Assembly (NCBI GenBank): GCA_033439255.1
Contig: CM065890.1
Location: forward strand, 62,001-126,000
DNA length: 64,000 nt
Reading direction: 5' to 3'
DNA from: Hericium rajendrae
Lineage: Eukaryota; Basidiomycota; Agaricomycetes; Russulales; Hericiaceae
A model generated the notes under the pieces. It had not been told where the DNA came from. It was given only the letters and a program-made list of their open reading frames with translations, and did no database searches. The position numbers were made by a program, and so were the translations under genes. Below, in pieces: positions 1-9,359 of the stretch. Each line of letters starts with the position of its first letter. The first letter of the stretch is position 1.

Positions 1-865
1 TGTCTGAACTTTGTAATGTGTCTGATTATATTTTTATGTCTGACTTGATAAAAAAATCTGAAATGTCTGACAATAGACACCTGTAGGATTTATATCTGAC
101 ATTTGTAATATGTCTGATGTTTAATACAAAGTCTGATTATATTTGTTATGTCTGACAATATTTGAAACTCTGAAAGATCTGAGAATGCCTAACAATAGAC
201 ACTTGTAAGACTTTGTCTGAACTTTATAATATATCTGACTATATTTTTTGCATCTGACTCGATATAAAAATCTGAAATGTCTGACGATAGACACCTGTAG
301 GATTTAGATCTAACCTTTGTAATATGTCTGATGTTTGATACAAAGTCTGATAATATTTGTTGTGTCTGACAGAATTTGGCACTCTGAAAGGTCTGAGAAT
401 GTCTAATGATAGACACCTGTAGGATTTTGTCTGAACTTTGTAATATAGTCTGACTATATTTCTTATGTCTGACTCAATATAAAAATCTGAAATGTCTGAC
501 GATAGACACCTGTAGGATTTAGATCTGACCTTTGTAATATGTCTGATGTTTGATACAAAGTCTGATAATATTTGTTGTGTCTGACAGAATTTGGCACTCT
601 GAAAGGTCTGAAAATGTCTAACGATAGACACCTGTAGGATTTTTATCTGAAAATTGTTGATTTATCTGAAAAAATGTTCAATCTCTGACAAAATTACCAA
701 TGTCTGAATATTTTTGAAGATCTGATAGCTCTGATAGCATCTGAAGCACATCTGAAAGTGAAAAGTATCTACTCATCATTTTATGCATATTTTGGTCCAG
801 ACAATTGAAAAAATTCAGACAAATCAGATTGTCAGACAAGTTAGTAAATATGGCTTTTGCTGATG
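1..865 (+). mobile_element. P0: transposase-side end of a Plavaka-type DNA transposon (partial)
   Basis: The stretch is packed with TCTGA/CAGA words and ends in CTGATG at 860-865. Its last ~170 bp closely match the transposase-side end of P1 (24890-25059), so this is the right-hand end of an alpha-subfamily element whose body and transposase lie left of the window. It stops abruptly against Ty1/copia coding sequence at 866, so P0 inserted into that retroelement. The first two bases after it are CA; the partner duplication lies outside the window. Short reading frames here are translations of repeats and are not annotated. Confidence 0.85.
61..640. repeat. ~216-bp tandem subterminal repeats of P0
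   Basis: The motif GATAGACACCTGTAGGAT, with small variants, recurs near 66, 190, 285, 408, 501 and 621. Spacings alternate at about 95 and 122 bp, so the true period is about 216 bp, with roughly three units each holding two motif copies. Such arrays flanking the terminal repeat are where CACTA-type transposition proteins are known to bind; binding here is inferred. Confidence 0.75.
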
Positions 866-1146
866 CAGAGAAGTGTGCTACACGGTTGCTAGGCAAAGTT
901 CATTCAGACCTAGTCGGACTGATGCGCGTTCAATCTATCCAAGGATTTTCATACGTTGCTACGTTCCTCGACGACTTCAGCAGTAGAGGAGTCGTCATGT
1001 TCCTCAAACAGAAGTCTGATTTCACTCAGGCTTTCGAGTCATATTTGGTCAGAGCTGAGAAGGAGACTAGCCAAAAGCTGTTGATCTTTCACTCTGACCA
1101 AGGGGGGGAATATATGAACACAATCCTGGATAAGCACTTCAAAGAA
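866..1146 (+). mobile_element. Ty1/copia fossil, integrase-core fragment
   Basis: The plus-strand translation shows integrase core hallmarks of Ty1/copia polyproteins: a LDDFSSR stretch and a SDQGGEY stretch. The fragment is only 281 bp long because P0 abuts it on the left and P1 was inserted on its right. The rest of the same element resumes at 25060. The 5' LTR, gag and protease regions are not in the window. This is a broken relic, older than both P0 and P1. Confidence 0.85.
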
Positions 1147-2368
1147 CATCAGTAAACATCAAATTTACTGACTTGTCTGAGATTTGTCTGAAATGTATCT
1201 AATTTTATCTAATTTTATCTAAATTTAGGTTGTCAGATAGTCAGACAATCCTACGAGTGTCTATCGTCCAGATACTATCAGATACTTTCAGATAAACTGT
1301 TCTGATGTCAGAAAAAAGTCTGACTATCAGATCAGAAGTCTGACATCAGAAAAATCTCTAATATTAGACTAAAGTCTGATTATCAGATCAGAAGTCTGAT
1401 ATTAGACAAATCTCTAACATCAGACTAAACTCTGATCATCAAAAATTTGTCTGACATCAGATTTCTAATCTGATAGTCAGACTTTAGTCTAATATTAGAT
1501 TTTGAAACTGATAGTCAGACATATTCTGACATCAGATATTTGTCTGATGTCAGATTTATCCATCTAATTTCAGAAAATTGTCTGACTATCAGATTGTAGT
1601 CTGATTATCAGACATACTCTGACTTCAGAATAGAATCTAATGTCAGTCATTTTTAGTAAGTCAGATAGAGTCTATGATTATTTACAAGCAAGCTTCAATA
1701 GCTTAGAGTTGTTAAAGTGCAAGTCTATATTGATATTTAATATGATTGAAGTACCATTAGATCAATCAGACATCTCAGAACTTTGCAAGATAAAAAATCA
1801 GATAAGATCAGACTTATTACAGTCAGTTCAGATATATTTCATGTTATATCAGATACAAGTTAGTTATATTTTCAGAATAGTTAGAAGTGATTTCAGACTC
1901 TTCAAAAGCACTTTCAGCTCAAAATTAGATCTCTCAGACTAATATTCAGACACTCAGAATCACACCAAAATGTCAAAACCACTGCACTCTAAAATTATGC
2001 AGGTAGATCAACTAAAACGCCCAATGCAACATAAACCCAAAAAAGTAGGCCATAGATGAAAGTAAATTAACAGTAAAGTAAATCATTAAGATCATTAAAA
2101 GAGTCAGATGTATCAGCAGAGCTAAATCAGGAGTTAGCTCAGAACAATCAGACAAAATTAGATACACTCACATAAAATTAAGAAGCTTCAGATTCTATTC
2201 AGAAAAAAGAGTTAAGAGTTAGCTCAGAACAAAAATCAGACAAATTAGACAAACTCAGACAAAATCCAAAGAGTCAGGTCCTACATAAGATTAGGTCAGA
2301 ATAAACTCAGATAAAAAATTGAAACACAAACTAGGAGGATTTTCAATTTAATCTCTAAAAAGCTCAAG
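1147..2368. repeat. P1 partner-side subterminal region
   Basis: There is no gene here. TCTGA and CAGA words occur every few bases, and GTGTCTATCGTCCAGA lies near 1256, which shares the TATCGTC core seen in other copies. The stretch from about 1640 to 2360 aligns with 50300-50990 in P5 and marks the 3' flank of the partner gene, including a conserved sequence near 1965 (AATCACACCAAAATGTCAAA) also present near 50593. Confidence 0.8.
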
Positions 2369-3356
2369 TCAGATCATTATGCAGACAGAGAGCAGAAACA
2401 CAAACTCTTCATCTGCACTCATATAGTCTAAGAGTGCTATTCTTCTAAGGCTACTAGCATCTGGTACCTGAGACTCAATCCCAGGTAGCCTTTTGCCCCT
2501 GGAAGAGCTAACCTCCAGAACAAGCTCCATGATACCTTCCCACTTCTTATCAGAAAGCTCATTAATGGCCTTCATATAGTGCATGCAAGCTGCACCCCAG
2601 TTACGAGAGCTGAACTTCCTATCAGGAAGATCTCTAAGATGAAGAGGAAGCTCTGGAGTAGGTAAGATCCTGAACAAAGCACGTTCAACCTACACAAAGT
2701 CAGCAACAACAATTAAAAAAATTTAGAAGAACTTACAGCCACCACAGCCAGGCAAAGAGCAGCCTTAGGCCAGCCTTTCTGCATGAAACCAGCAGGAATC
2801 TGAGAGATAGAAGAATTATGGGCATATGCAAGAGTCTTGATAATCATGGAGTTCCTGAACATGCCAGAAACACTCTGCAAAATTTATTAGCAAAAGAAAC
2901 AGAGAAAACAAAGAACATACTGAGCCTCCACCCTCCTTTAGCTCAAAGTCAAGGAAGATAAATGGATAGGATCCACTATCCTCAGCATCATCATCCTCAG
3001 CACGAGTGGGAGTCTCAGGCTCCCACTCCTGTCCAAGGTGAAAGCATGCAGCAGCAAGGATACAATTCGGCTCATGCTTCTCATGCTTCTCGAAGGTCAG
3101 ATTGGTGACCCAGTGGTCTGGCAGATAGTCGCGCACAACATGGATAGCTGTCTTACCAAAGTGCTTTTGCCAGTTGTACGTGCGCTGCAAAACCTGTCAA
3201 AGAAATGATTATCAAAAATAAGAAACAAAAGACAGCAACTCACCAGACGATAAGCACGATCCTTTTTATGATATTGATGAGGGTCATCAGGAAAGCACCT
3301 GTCATACAATTCTTGCACAAGATCAACCATCTTGGGAATGTTGAAGGGATCTGGAA

Positions 3357-3578
3357 CATCAGAAACCCTACAAACTATCTTATAAAATCTTATAAAATCT
3401 GATTGAAATCTGAAGAAACTGGTAGCAACATTCAGATTCATCAGGTAGTCAGACACCTAAGACAGGTGTTATCTGTCAGAAATAATCAGAAATAACTTAT
3501 AAGATTTCAGATTTATAAGAACAATCAGATACAATCAGATACATCAGACACAGCAGAAAGTTTGTAGGGTTTCTGATG
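3357..3578. mobile_element. A1: 222-bp MITE, family A
   Basis: It has termini CATCAGAAACCCTACAAACT and its inverted counterpart, with an AA duplication at 3355-3356 and 3579-3580. The uninterrupted version of this exon in P5 (around 51985-52005) lacks the insert and one copy of AA, which confirms both boundaries. It differs from A2 (12536-12757) by only about one base, so it is young. It interrupts the exon for the N-terminal half of the conserved domain. Confidence 0.92.
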
Positions 3579-4249
3579 AAATATGCCACACATGTCACGC
3601 CAAAGTGGAATGAAAAAATCATTCCACTGTGGCAGTGACACGGGTGCATCATCATTGGTGCTACCACGGCAGCGACTAGATGTCGACTGGCCATCAACAT
3701 CCGTCGTGCCGTCCGAAGAGTCCTACAATTAATTCAGTAACATACGAGAATGAAATAAGTAGATATGCACTGAGTCATCCTCTGTTGTGCCAGAAGGAGT
3801 ACGACTCTAACAGAACAAAAGAATATAAGCTAATAACAATAATTGACAAAATTTGATACTTTACCATGTTTCTTAGAGTCTTCGAGCCCGATGATGCATA
3901 GCACGAGGCAGAGGGAGTCTTCACAGGAGTTTTGCTTAAAGAGGAGATCTTCGCAGGAGTCTTGGGTGCAGAGGAAGACTTCGCAGGAGTCTTGGGTGCA
4001 GAGGAAGACTTCGCAGGAGTCTTGGGCACAGAGGAAGACTTTGCAGAAGTCTTGAGTGCAGATCGAGGAGGCCTAGGGGTAGTAGGGGGATCCAAAGGTG
4101 CAGTCTGCACCTCAGCGCATGGGGCAATAGCATCCTCAAACATATGAGCAATCCTTGCATGCACATTCTCCTCAGGCTCGATATCGCTGCTCTCGACTTG
4201 CTGCACAACGAGGCTCCCTTGCGCAGTGTCGACGGGGACTTCGTCATTG

Positions 4250-4736
4250 TGTAACGGATGGTTTATCAGTTACTACTATAGTCTTCTACTTTCTTACTCT
4301 TTTCTACCTGGCTTACTTTTCGAGTTTTGCAGAGTTTCCTTATTAGGATAGCTGAGTTTGAATCATGTACTTAGAGCGAATTTCCTTATTGGGAATAAGC
4401 ATCTATCTTGCCAACACACCACCATCTGTCTGCTTTTGTCTCAGTCTCTGCTTGTTCTCCTCATATCTGAAAGGTTCTCTTGGGATCCAACCCTCAAAGG
4501 AAGGTGTGTGGCCCCCAAAACCCTCATTAGGAGGTCTATATCTGCTGCTGGCCCTCAGAGGAGGTGCCAGCTCATCACTCATCTGCTTGGCTGCAGGACT
4601 GAGGCATCCTCGGTTCTGTTAGTTCTAGCTCGTGGACTCTCTCTAGGAGGTCTACGACACCTTTATACCCTCCTCACTCGCTCGCCTACCTTGGACTTCC
4701 CGGGCAGTAGCGGCTCGACCTCTATCGTCTGTTACA
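4250..4736. mobile_element. Solo LTR (LTR retrotransposon fossil)
   Basis: This 487-bp segment begins TGTAACGGATGG and ends CGTCTGTTACA, the TG...CA ends of an LTR. It is flanked by a perfect 5-bp duplication CATTG (4245-4249 and 4737-4741). No internal retrotransposon sequence is attached, so it is a solo LTR. The family cannot be set from the LTR alone; Ty3/gypsy is a guess. It sits in the acidic-repeat exon of the P1 partner gene, so it is younger than P1. Confidence 0.82.
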
Positions 4737-4741
4737 CATTG

Positions 4742-5180
4742 TCCTCGGGCTCCGTGTTGCTGCCTTCACCTTGTGCGGTATCAATGGGGATGTCCTCGTC
4801 GTCCTCGGGCTCGGTGTCACTGCCCTTGACTTGCTGCAAAATGATGGTGCCCACTGCACGGTGTCGACAGGGATGTCCTCGTCATCCTCAGGCTCGGTGT
4901 CGCTGCCCTCGTCTTGCCACGTACTGACGATGCCCCCTCGCATGGTGGGGATGTCCTCGTCGTCCTCAGGCTCGGTGTCACTGCCCTTGTCTTGCCGCAT
5001 AATGGTGATGCCCCCATGCAGGGTGTCAACGGGGATGTCCTCGTCGTCCTCGGGCTCGGTGTCGCTGCCCTTGTCTTGCCACGAAATGATGCCCCCTTGC
5101 ACGGTGTCGATGGGGACTTCTTCATCGTCCTCGGGCTCAGTGTCGCTGCCCTTGTCTTGCCGCGTAATGGTGATGCCCAC
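4742..5180 (-). repeat. Acidic TEPEDDE coding repeats of the P1 partner gene
   Basis: On the minus strand this encodes repeats built around GSDTEPEDDEDIPVDT with short variable linkers (about 75-93 bp per unit, five to six units). It continues beyond element D at 5476-5690. The opposite strand gives serine-rich frames (SSSSGSVSLP), which are shadows. The array is strongly acidic and probably disordered. The frame is lost toward the 4742 side. Confidence 0.8.
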
Positions 5181-5182
5181 TC

Positions 5183-5473
5183 CATCAGTAAATCAGCATT
5201 TGTCTGAATGGTGTCTGACTTTGTCTAATCTGATCTGATTCTGTCTGATTCTGTCTGGTCCAGATGATCAGACAATCAGACCAATTAGACGGGTCCCTAT
5301 CGTCAAGTGCCTTTCAGACATTTTTGTCTGATGTCAGACTGAAGTCTGAGTCTATCTGGGCTCTATATAATAATAATCTATATGTAATTCCATCCATATG
5401 TGGGTCAGAAGTTTAGACATTTCAGACAACTGTCAGACAGTCAGACAGTCAGACATTTCCCCTTTTCCTGATG
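5183..5473. mobile_element. D: 291-bp deletion derivative of a gamma element
   Basis: It is bounded by CATCAG and CTGATG with a TC duplication (5181-5182 and 5474-5475). Its left ~130 bp align with the partner-side end of P4/P6, including GGGTCCCTATCGTCAAGTG. Its right ~45 bp resemble the transposase-side end of P4, including the GTCTGACTGTCTGAC run. It is therefore a gamma-type element that has lost its interior, plausibly mobilised in trans. Confidence 0.85.
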
Positions 5474-7302
5474 TCGCATGGTGTCGATGGGGATGTCCTC
5501 GTCATCCTCAGGCTCGGTGTCACTCCCTTCGACTTGCTGCGTAACGTGGTCTCTCTGTGTGGTGCTGACGGGGACTTCCTCGTCGTCCTCGGGTTCGGTG
5601 TCACTACCTTCAGCTTGCGGCGGATCGGAATCTGGGCGAGCATTGTGCACACGAGCCTCCTGCTCAGTCTCCACCTCTATCATGCTAGGAGCAGGGCGGC
5701 AGGGCTGAATCACGTAGATCGAGTGAATAGAACAGTTAGTGATGTAGTATTGTACGAAAAGACTTGAAACCCACCTTAGGTGTCGTACTCTGTTTCTTGC
5801 TGGAGCTTGATCCTTTCGTGATAGTGGGAAGAGGTGGCTGCACCTGCAAGGATACATATTTACAATAGATGTTAGCATGCACACATAGGAAATAACAAAA
5901 TTACATACTTGAAGCTTCCCTGCCCCTCGAGTAGGATTACCGTGAGTTAGCTTCGTCGTCGAACGAGGGAGCGTCGAGGACTTGGAGTTGGAGGCTGACG
6001 CCTTCGACGTGCTGGACGTGCTGGCAGTTGGCACCTTCGACGTGCTAGCACCCGATACCTTGGTGATAATTTCGACGGGTGGAGGTGGAAGGACACGCTA
6101 AATCACACAAATCGTTAGCACATGGACAGGAGATACCACAAACAACGACGTACCTTCAATTTCGCAGCCCCTCGCACAGAGGCTGCTTTGAGCTCGTCAT
6201 CCTCGTCGTCCTCGAAAGCCCCCACCTCTGCATCCTTGCGTCCACGACCAGCACGTTTTGTCGAGGAAGGCTGTGTTGACTTGCCGGGGGTCGAGATCTT
6301 CGACTTGGAGCTGCCTGGCAGCGTGTCGCGCCATTCCGGCCGTATTCTGCGGGGTCTGTTGAATAGAAAATTAGTAACCGAACCCAACATGATAGAAGAG
6401 GAATCAAGATATCGAGTGAACGCAAGAGGCGAAAGATGAGGAGCACGAACGAAACGTGCAGAGCAGAAACGAATGAGGTGAGTGTTAAGGTGAGCGCCAC
6501 CAACGATCAACGAGCACTTGTACAACGAGCGCCCATCTGTCGAAAACTTGGAGGTAAACATCGCACAACTTACTCTTCGCTGAAGCTTACTCGTTTGATC
6601 AGCTTCCCCTTCCCCTTCGCATTCATCTTTGCTCTGGCCTCTTCGCTGCCCACTTCGAACCTCGTGTTATCCTCTGACCCGTCTCCTGACTCAATTCTGA
6701 CATCCGCAACATTCGTTTTTTCGAACTGGGGCCCACTTTCGTGAAGTTTGGAAGTTGACTTGCGCGAACGATCGGTGCGATTGGTGCGATCGTCTTCGAG
6801 AGGAGCTGCAGGGCATCATCAGAAGGTATGTTTATGATTCTTTCGAACTTGATGATGATTACTGATCTTGATCGGCATCCATCGCATCCTCGACTCTCGC
6901 TCCTCGTCGGCCTCGCTTGACATCACTCCCTATATCTCCCGCCTGCCTCTCGGCACCCTCATCGTCTCCCATCCCCTCGCCAACATCCAATGCGGACTTG
7001 CGCCGTTTACGACCATCCTGCAGAGTTGCAGGGCCATCCTCCCCATCTGTTTCCCCCTCTGTTCATGTGCGCTTCGGGGCCATCTTGCCCTTGGACTTGG
7101 AGGACACCGGTATCACAACTTCGGCCCGGCCTTGCGAGCTGTTGCGAGCCCGGCCTCTCTGCTGAGAGGATCTAGCTGGTGCTGTTTGATAACGGCATTA
7201 GGTGAGTGCAACATTATGATGATATATACTTATTGAACTGACCATTGGCTGCTTGTATATCACCAACATCGTTGGTGGTGTCAGCATCGGCCTCCTTCAC
7301 TG

Positions 7303-9359
7303 CATCAGCAAAGGCTAAATTTCATGAGTGATCTAACAACATGACTGGTCTGGAAAATGTCAAGTGTCTGAAATCAAATATGCATAAAACAATGAATAGA
7401 TACTTTTTTACTTCAGATATGCTCCAGATACTATCAGAATTATCAGATCACCAAATACTTTCAGATATAGCTAATTTTGTCAGAAATTTTACATTTTTTC
7501 AAAAAAATAATGTATCTCAGACCAATACTCAGAAACAATTTATCTCTCAGACATAATCATTTCAACCTCTAGTGTTCAAACAAAATCAGCGCTATTAGAC
7601 TTCAAAATTCTATCAGACATAGAGATTATTGTCAAATATTGTGTAAAATAGCAGACAAAATCATTTAGGTGTCTGTTTTTCAGACATAATCATTTAGGTG
7701 TCTGTTTTTCAGACCCAATCATTTAAATGTCTATATGTCAGATAAAATCAGAGCTATTAGACTTTCAAATTCTGCTAGACATAGCAGATATTGTGTGAAA
7801 TAGCAGACAAAATCATTTAGGTGTCTGTTTTTCAGACATGATCATTTAGATGTTTGATTTTCAGACACAATCATTTAAATGTCTATGTATCAGATAAAAT
7901 CAGAACTATCAGACTTTTAGATTCTATCAAACATAGGAATTATTATCAGATATTGTGTGAAATAGCAGACAAAATCATTTAGGTGTCTGTTTTTCAGACA
8001 TGATCATTTAGATGTTTGATTTTCAGACACAATCATTTAAATGTCTATGTATCAGATAAAATCAGGACTATCAGACATTTAGATTCTATTAAACATAAGA
8101 ATTATTATCAGATATTGTGTGAAATAGCAGACAAAATCATTTAGGTGTCTGTTTTTCAGACCCAATCATTTAAATGTTTATATGTCAGATAAAATCAGAG
8201 CTATTAGACTTTTAAATTCTGTCAAATGGCATAGAGATTTTTGTCAGATATTGTGTAAAATATTATATCTAATCATTTAAATCTTTATTCTTCAGATACA
8301 ATCAGATAGTTCAGATATTGATATCTTGCCAGATATAGTGCTTACACTCAAACATTACATAAAAAGTCAGACTAGTTTCAAATCTCAGATATAATCAGGT
8401 AGACCTTCTTTGTTTAGACAAAATTAGAGGTATTTCAAACTTTATACATATATCAAAATTCTTGAAATCTGTCAAACATTTTATCAACAGTTACAAAGTC
8501 ATCAGAAACCCTTACAACTTTCTGATGCATCTGATTTCAATCTGATTGATCTGATTTTTGAAGAAATAGATATTTGAGAGTTGAAATATAAACAGTTACA
8601 ATATTTCATTCTTTATATATATAATACATAGCTCAGAAGTCCTTTAAAACATTTTTCAGATTAATCAGATTGAAATCAGATTGAATCAGACAGAATCAGA
8701 TGCATCAGAAAGTTGTAAGGGTTCCTGATGAAGGTATTTTTTTTTAAACAAAGTCAAGCAGATATTCATTATTTAGACAGTGTCAAACATATCAGAAGTG
8801 TGAACATTTATTAGAACTACTCAATCAAATTAGACTGGAAAAACATTTCAGCAAAGAGATAAGTTTCAGATGTGATCAGATGACTCATAATTATTTAGAC
8901 CATTCAGAATGTTTACAAGTATCAGATCTTTATCACAAGTCAGACTTTTGGAAAAGACTCAGAAATAATAACATTCTCAGACAGAATCTTTATTATTTAG
9001 GCTTTATTAGGTCAATCAGATTTTATGAAATTTGTCAGATTTTTATGTCAATATCAGACATCAGATAAGTGTCAGAAGACTAAAATACATCAGACATTGT
9101 CAGAAAAGTCCTAATTTTCAGAACAAAGTCAGACATTTCAGATATAAACTTAGATATGTTGAGACACAAAGATTTTAAAAATTTAATTCTATTATTGGCT
9201 GTAGTTGTTCCATAGCAAAACAAGATAAAACTTTACTGTTATAGATCTAATACTACTAAAACATTCATCTTTTTATCACTGCTGACTTAGTATATATATA
9301 CAAATAACTATAGCACTTACCTGTTATCACACAGCATATTAAAATATCCAAATACTCAA
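7303..9359. repeat. P2 transposase-side subterminal region
   Basis: This is a gene-free stretch of beta-type subterminal repeats. TTTAGGTGTCTGTTTTTCAG and variants recur between about 7660 and 8160, linked by AGATATTGTGTGAAATAGCA-type words. The whole region aligns with 28973-30534 of P3, which lacks MITE C. Small frames here are repeat translations. Confidence 0.82.
8499..8731. mobile_element. C: ~231-bp MITE, family C
   Basis: It has termini TCATCAGAAACCCTTACAAC and its inverted counterpart. The duplication AG (8497-8498 and 8732-8733) is supported by the uninterrupted P3 sequence near 29900-29915. Internal words (GATTGAAATCAGATTGAATC) extend the inverted repeat, and the centre is AT-rich. 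The ends resemble family A but carry an extra T. Only one copy is seen. Confidence 0.87.

Larger units (their letters stand above)
2369..7302 (-). pseudogene. P1 partner gene, middle and 3' part (DUF6532-like), broken
   Basis: This is the minus-strand continuation of the gene that starts at 19611; P2 separates the two parts. Modules in order of translation: a KRRKS-type basic segment (~7100-6900), KRVSFSE (~6590), a module around PEWRDTLPG (~6330-6150), a serine-rich exon (~6030-5920), acidic TEPEDDE repeats (5690-5476 and 5180-4742), an SKTPAK-type block (4120-3900), then the C-terminal domain in four exons (about 3720-3243, 3192-2921, 2875-2736 and 2690-2369). The ends match the P5 gene closely (…DYMS.DEEFVF). 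A solo LTR, D and A1 interrupt it, and the acidic array loses frame near 4850. The function is unknown; a nuclear DNA-binding role is inferred. The DUF6532 match is from memory. Confidence 0.7.

Noticed and set aside
189-631. Minus-strand frames of 75-130 codons in the P0 end
   Set aside because: They are translations of the tandem subterminal repeats, low in complexity and shared between repeat units.
61-640. Regularly spaced short motifs resembling a CRISPR array
   Set aside because: Spacing alternates and the spacers are themselves TCTGA-rich and repeated. It is a eukaryotic transposon end with no cas-like genes.
4771-5238. Serine-rich proteins (SSSSGSVSLP repeats), also near 52339-53414 and 41511-42201
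   Set aside because: They are antisense shadows of the acidic repeats of the partner genes, whose strand is fixed by conserved exons and splice sites.
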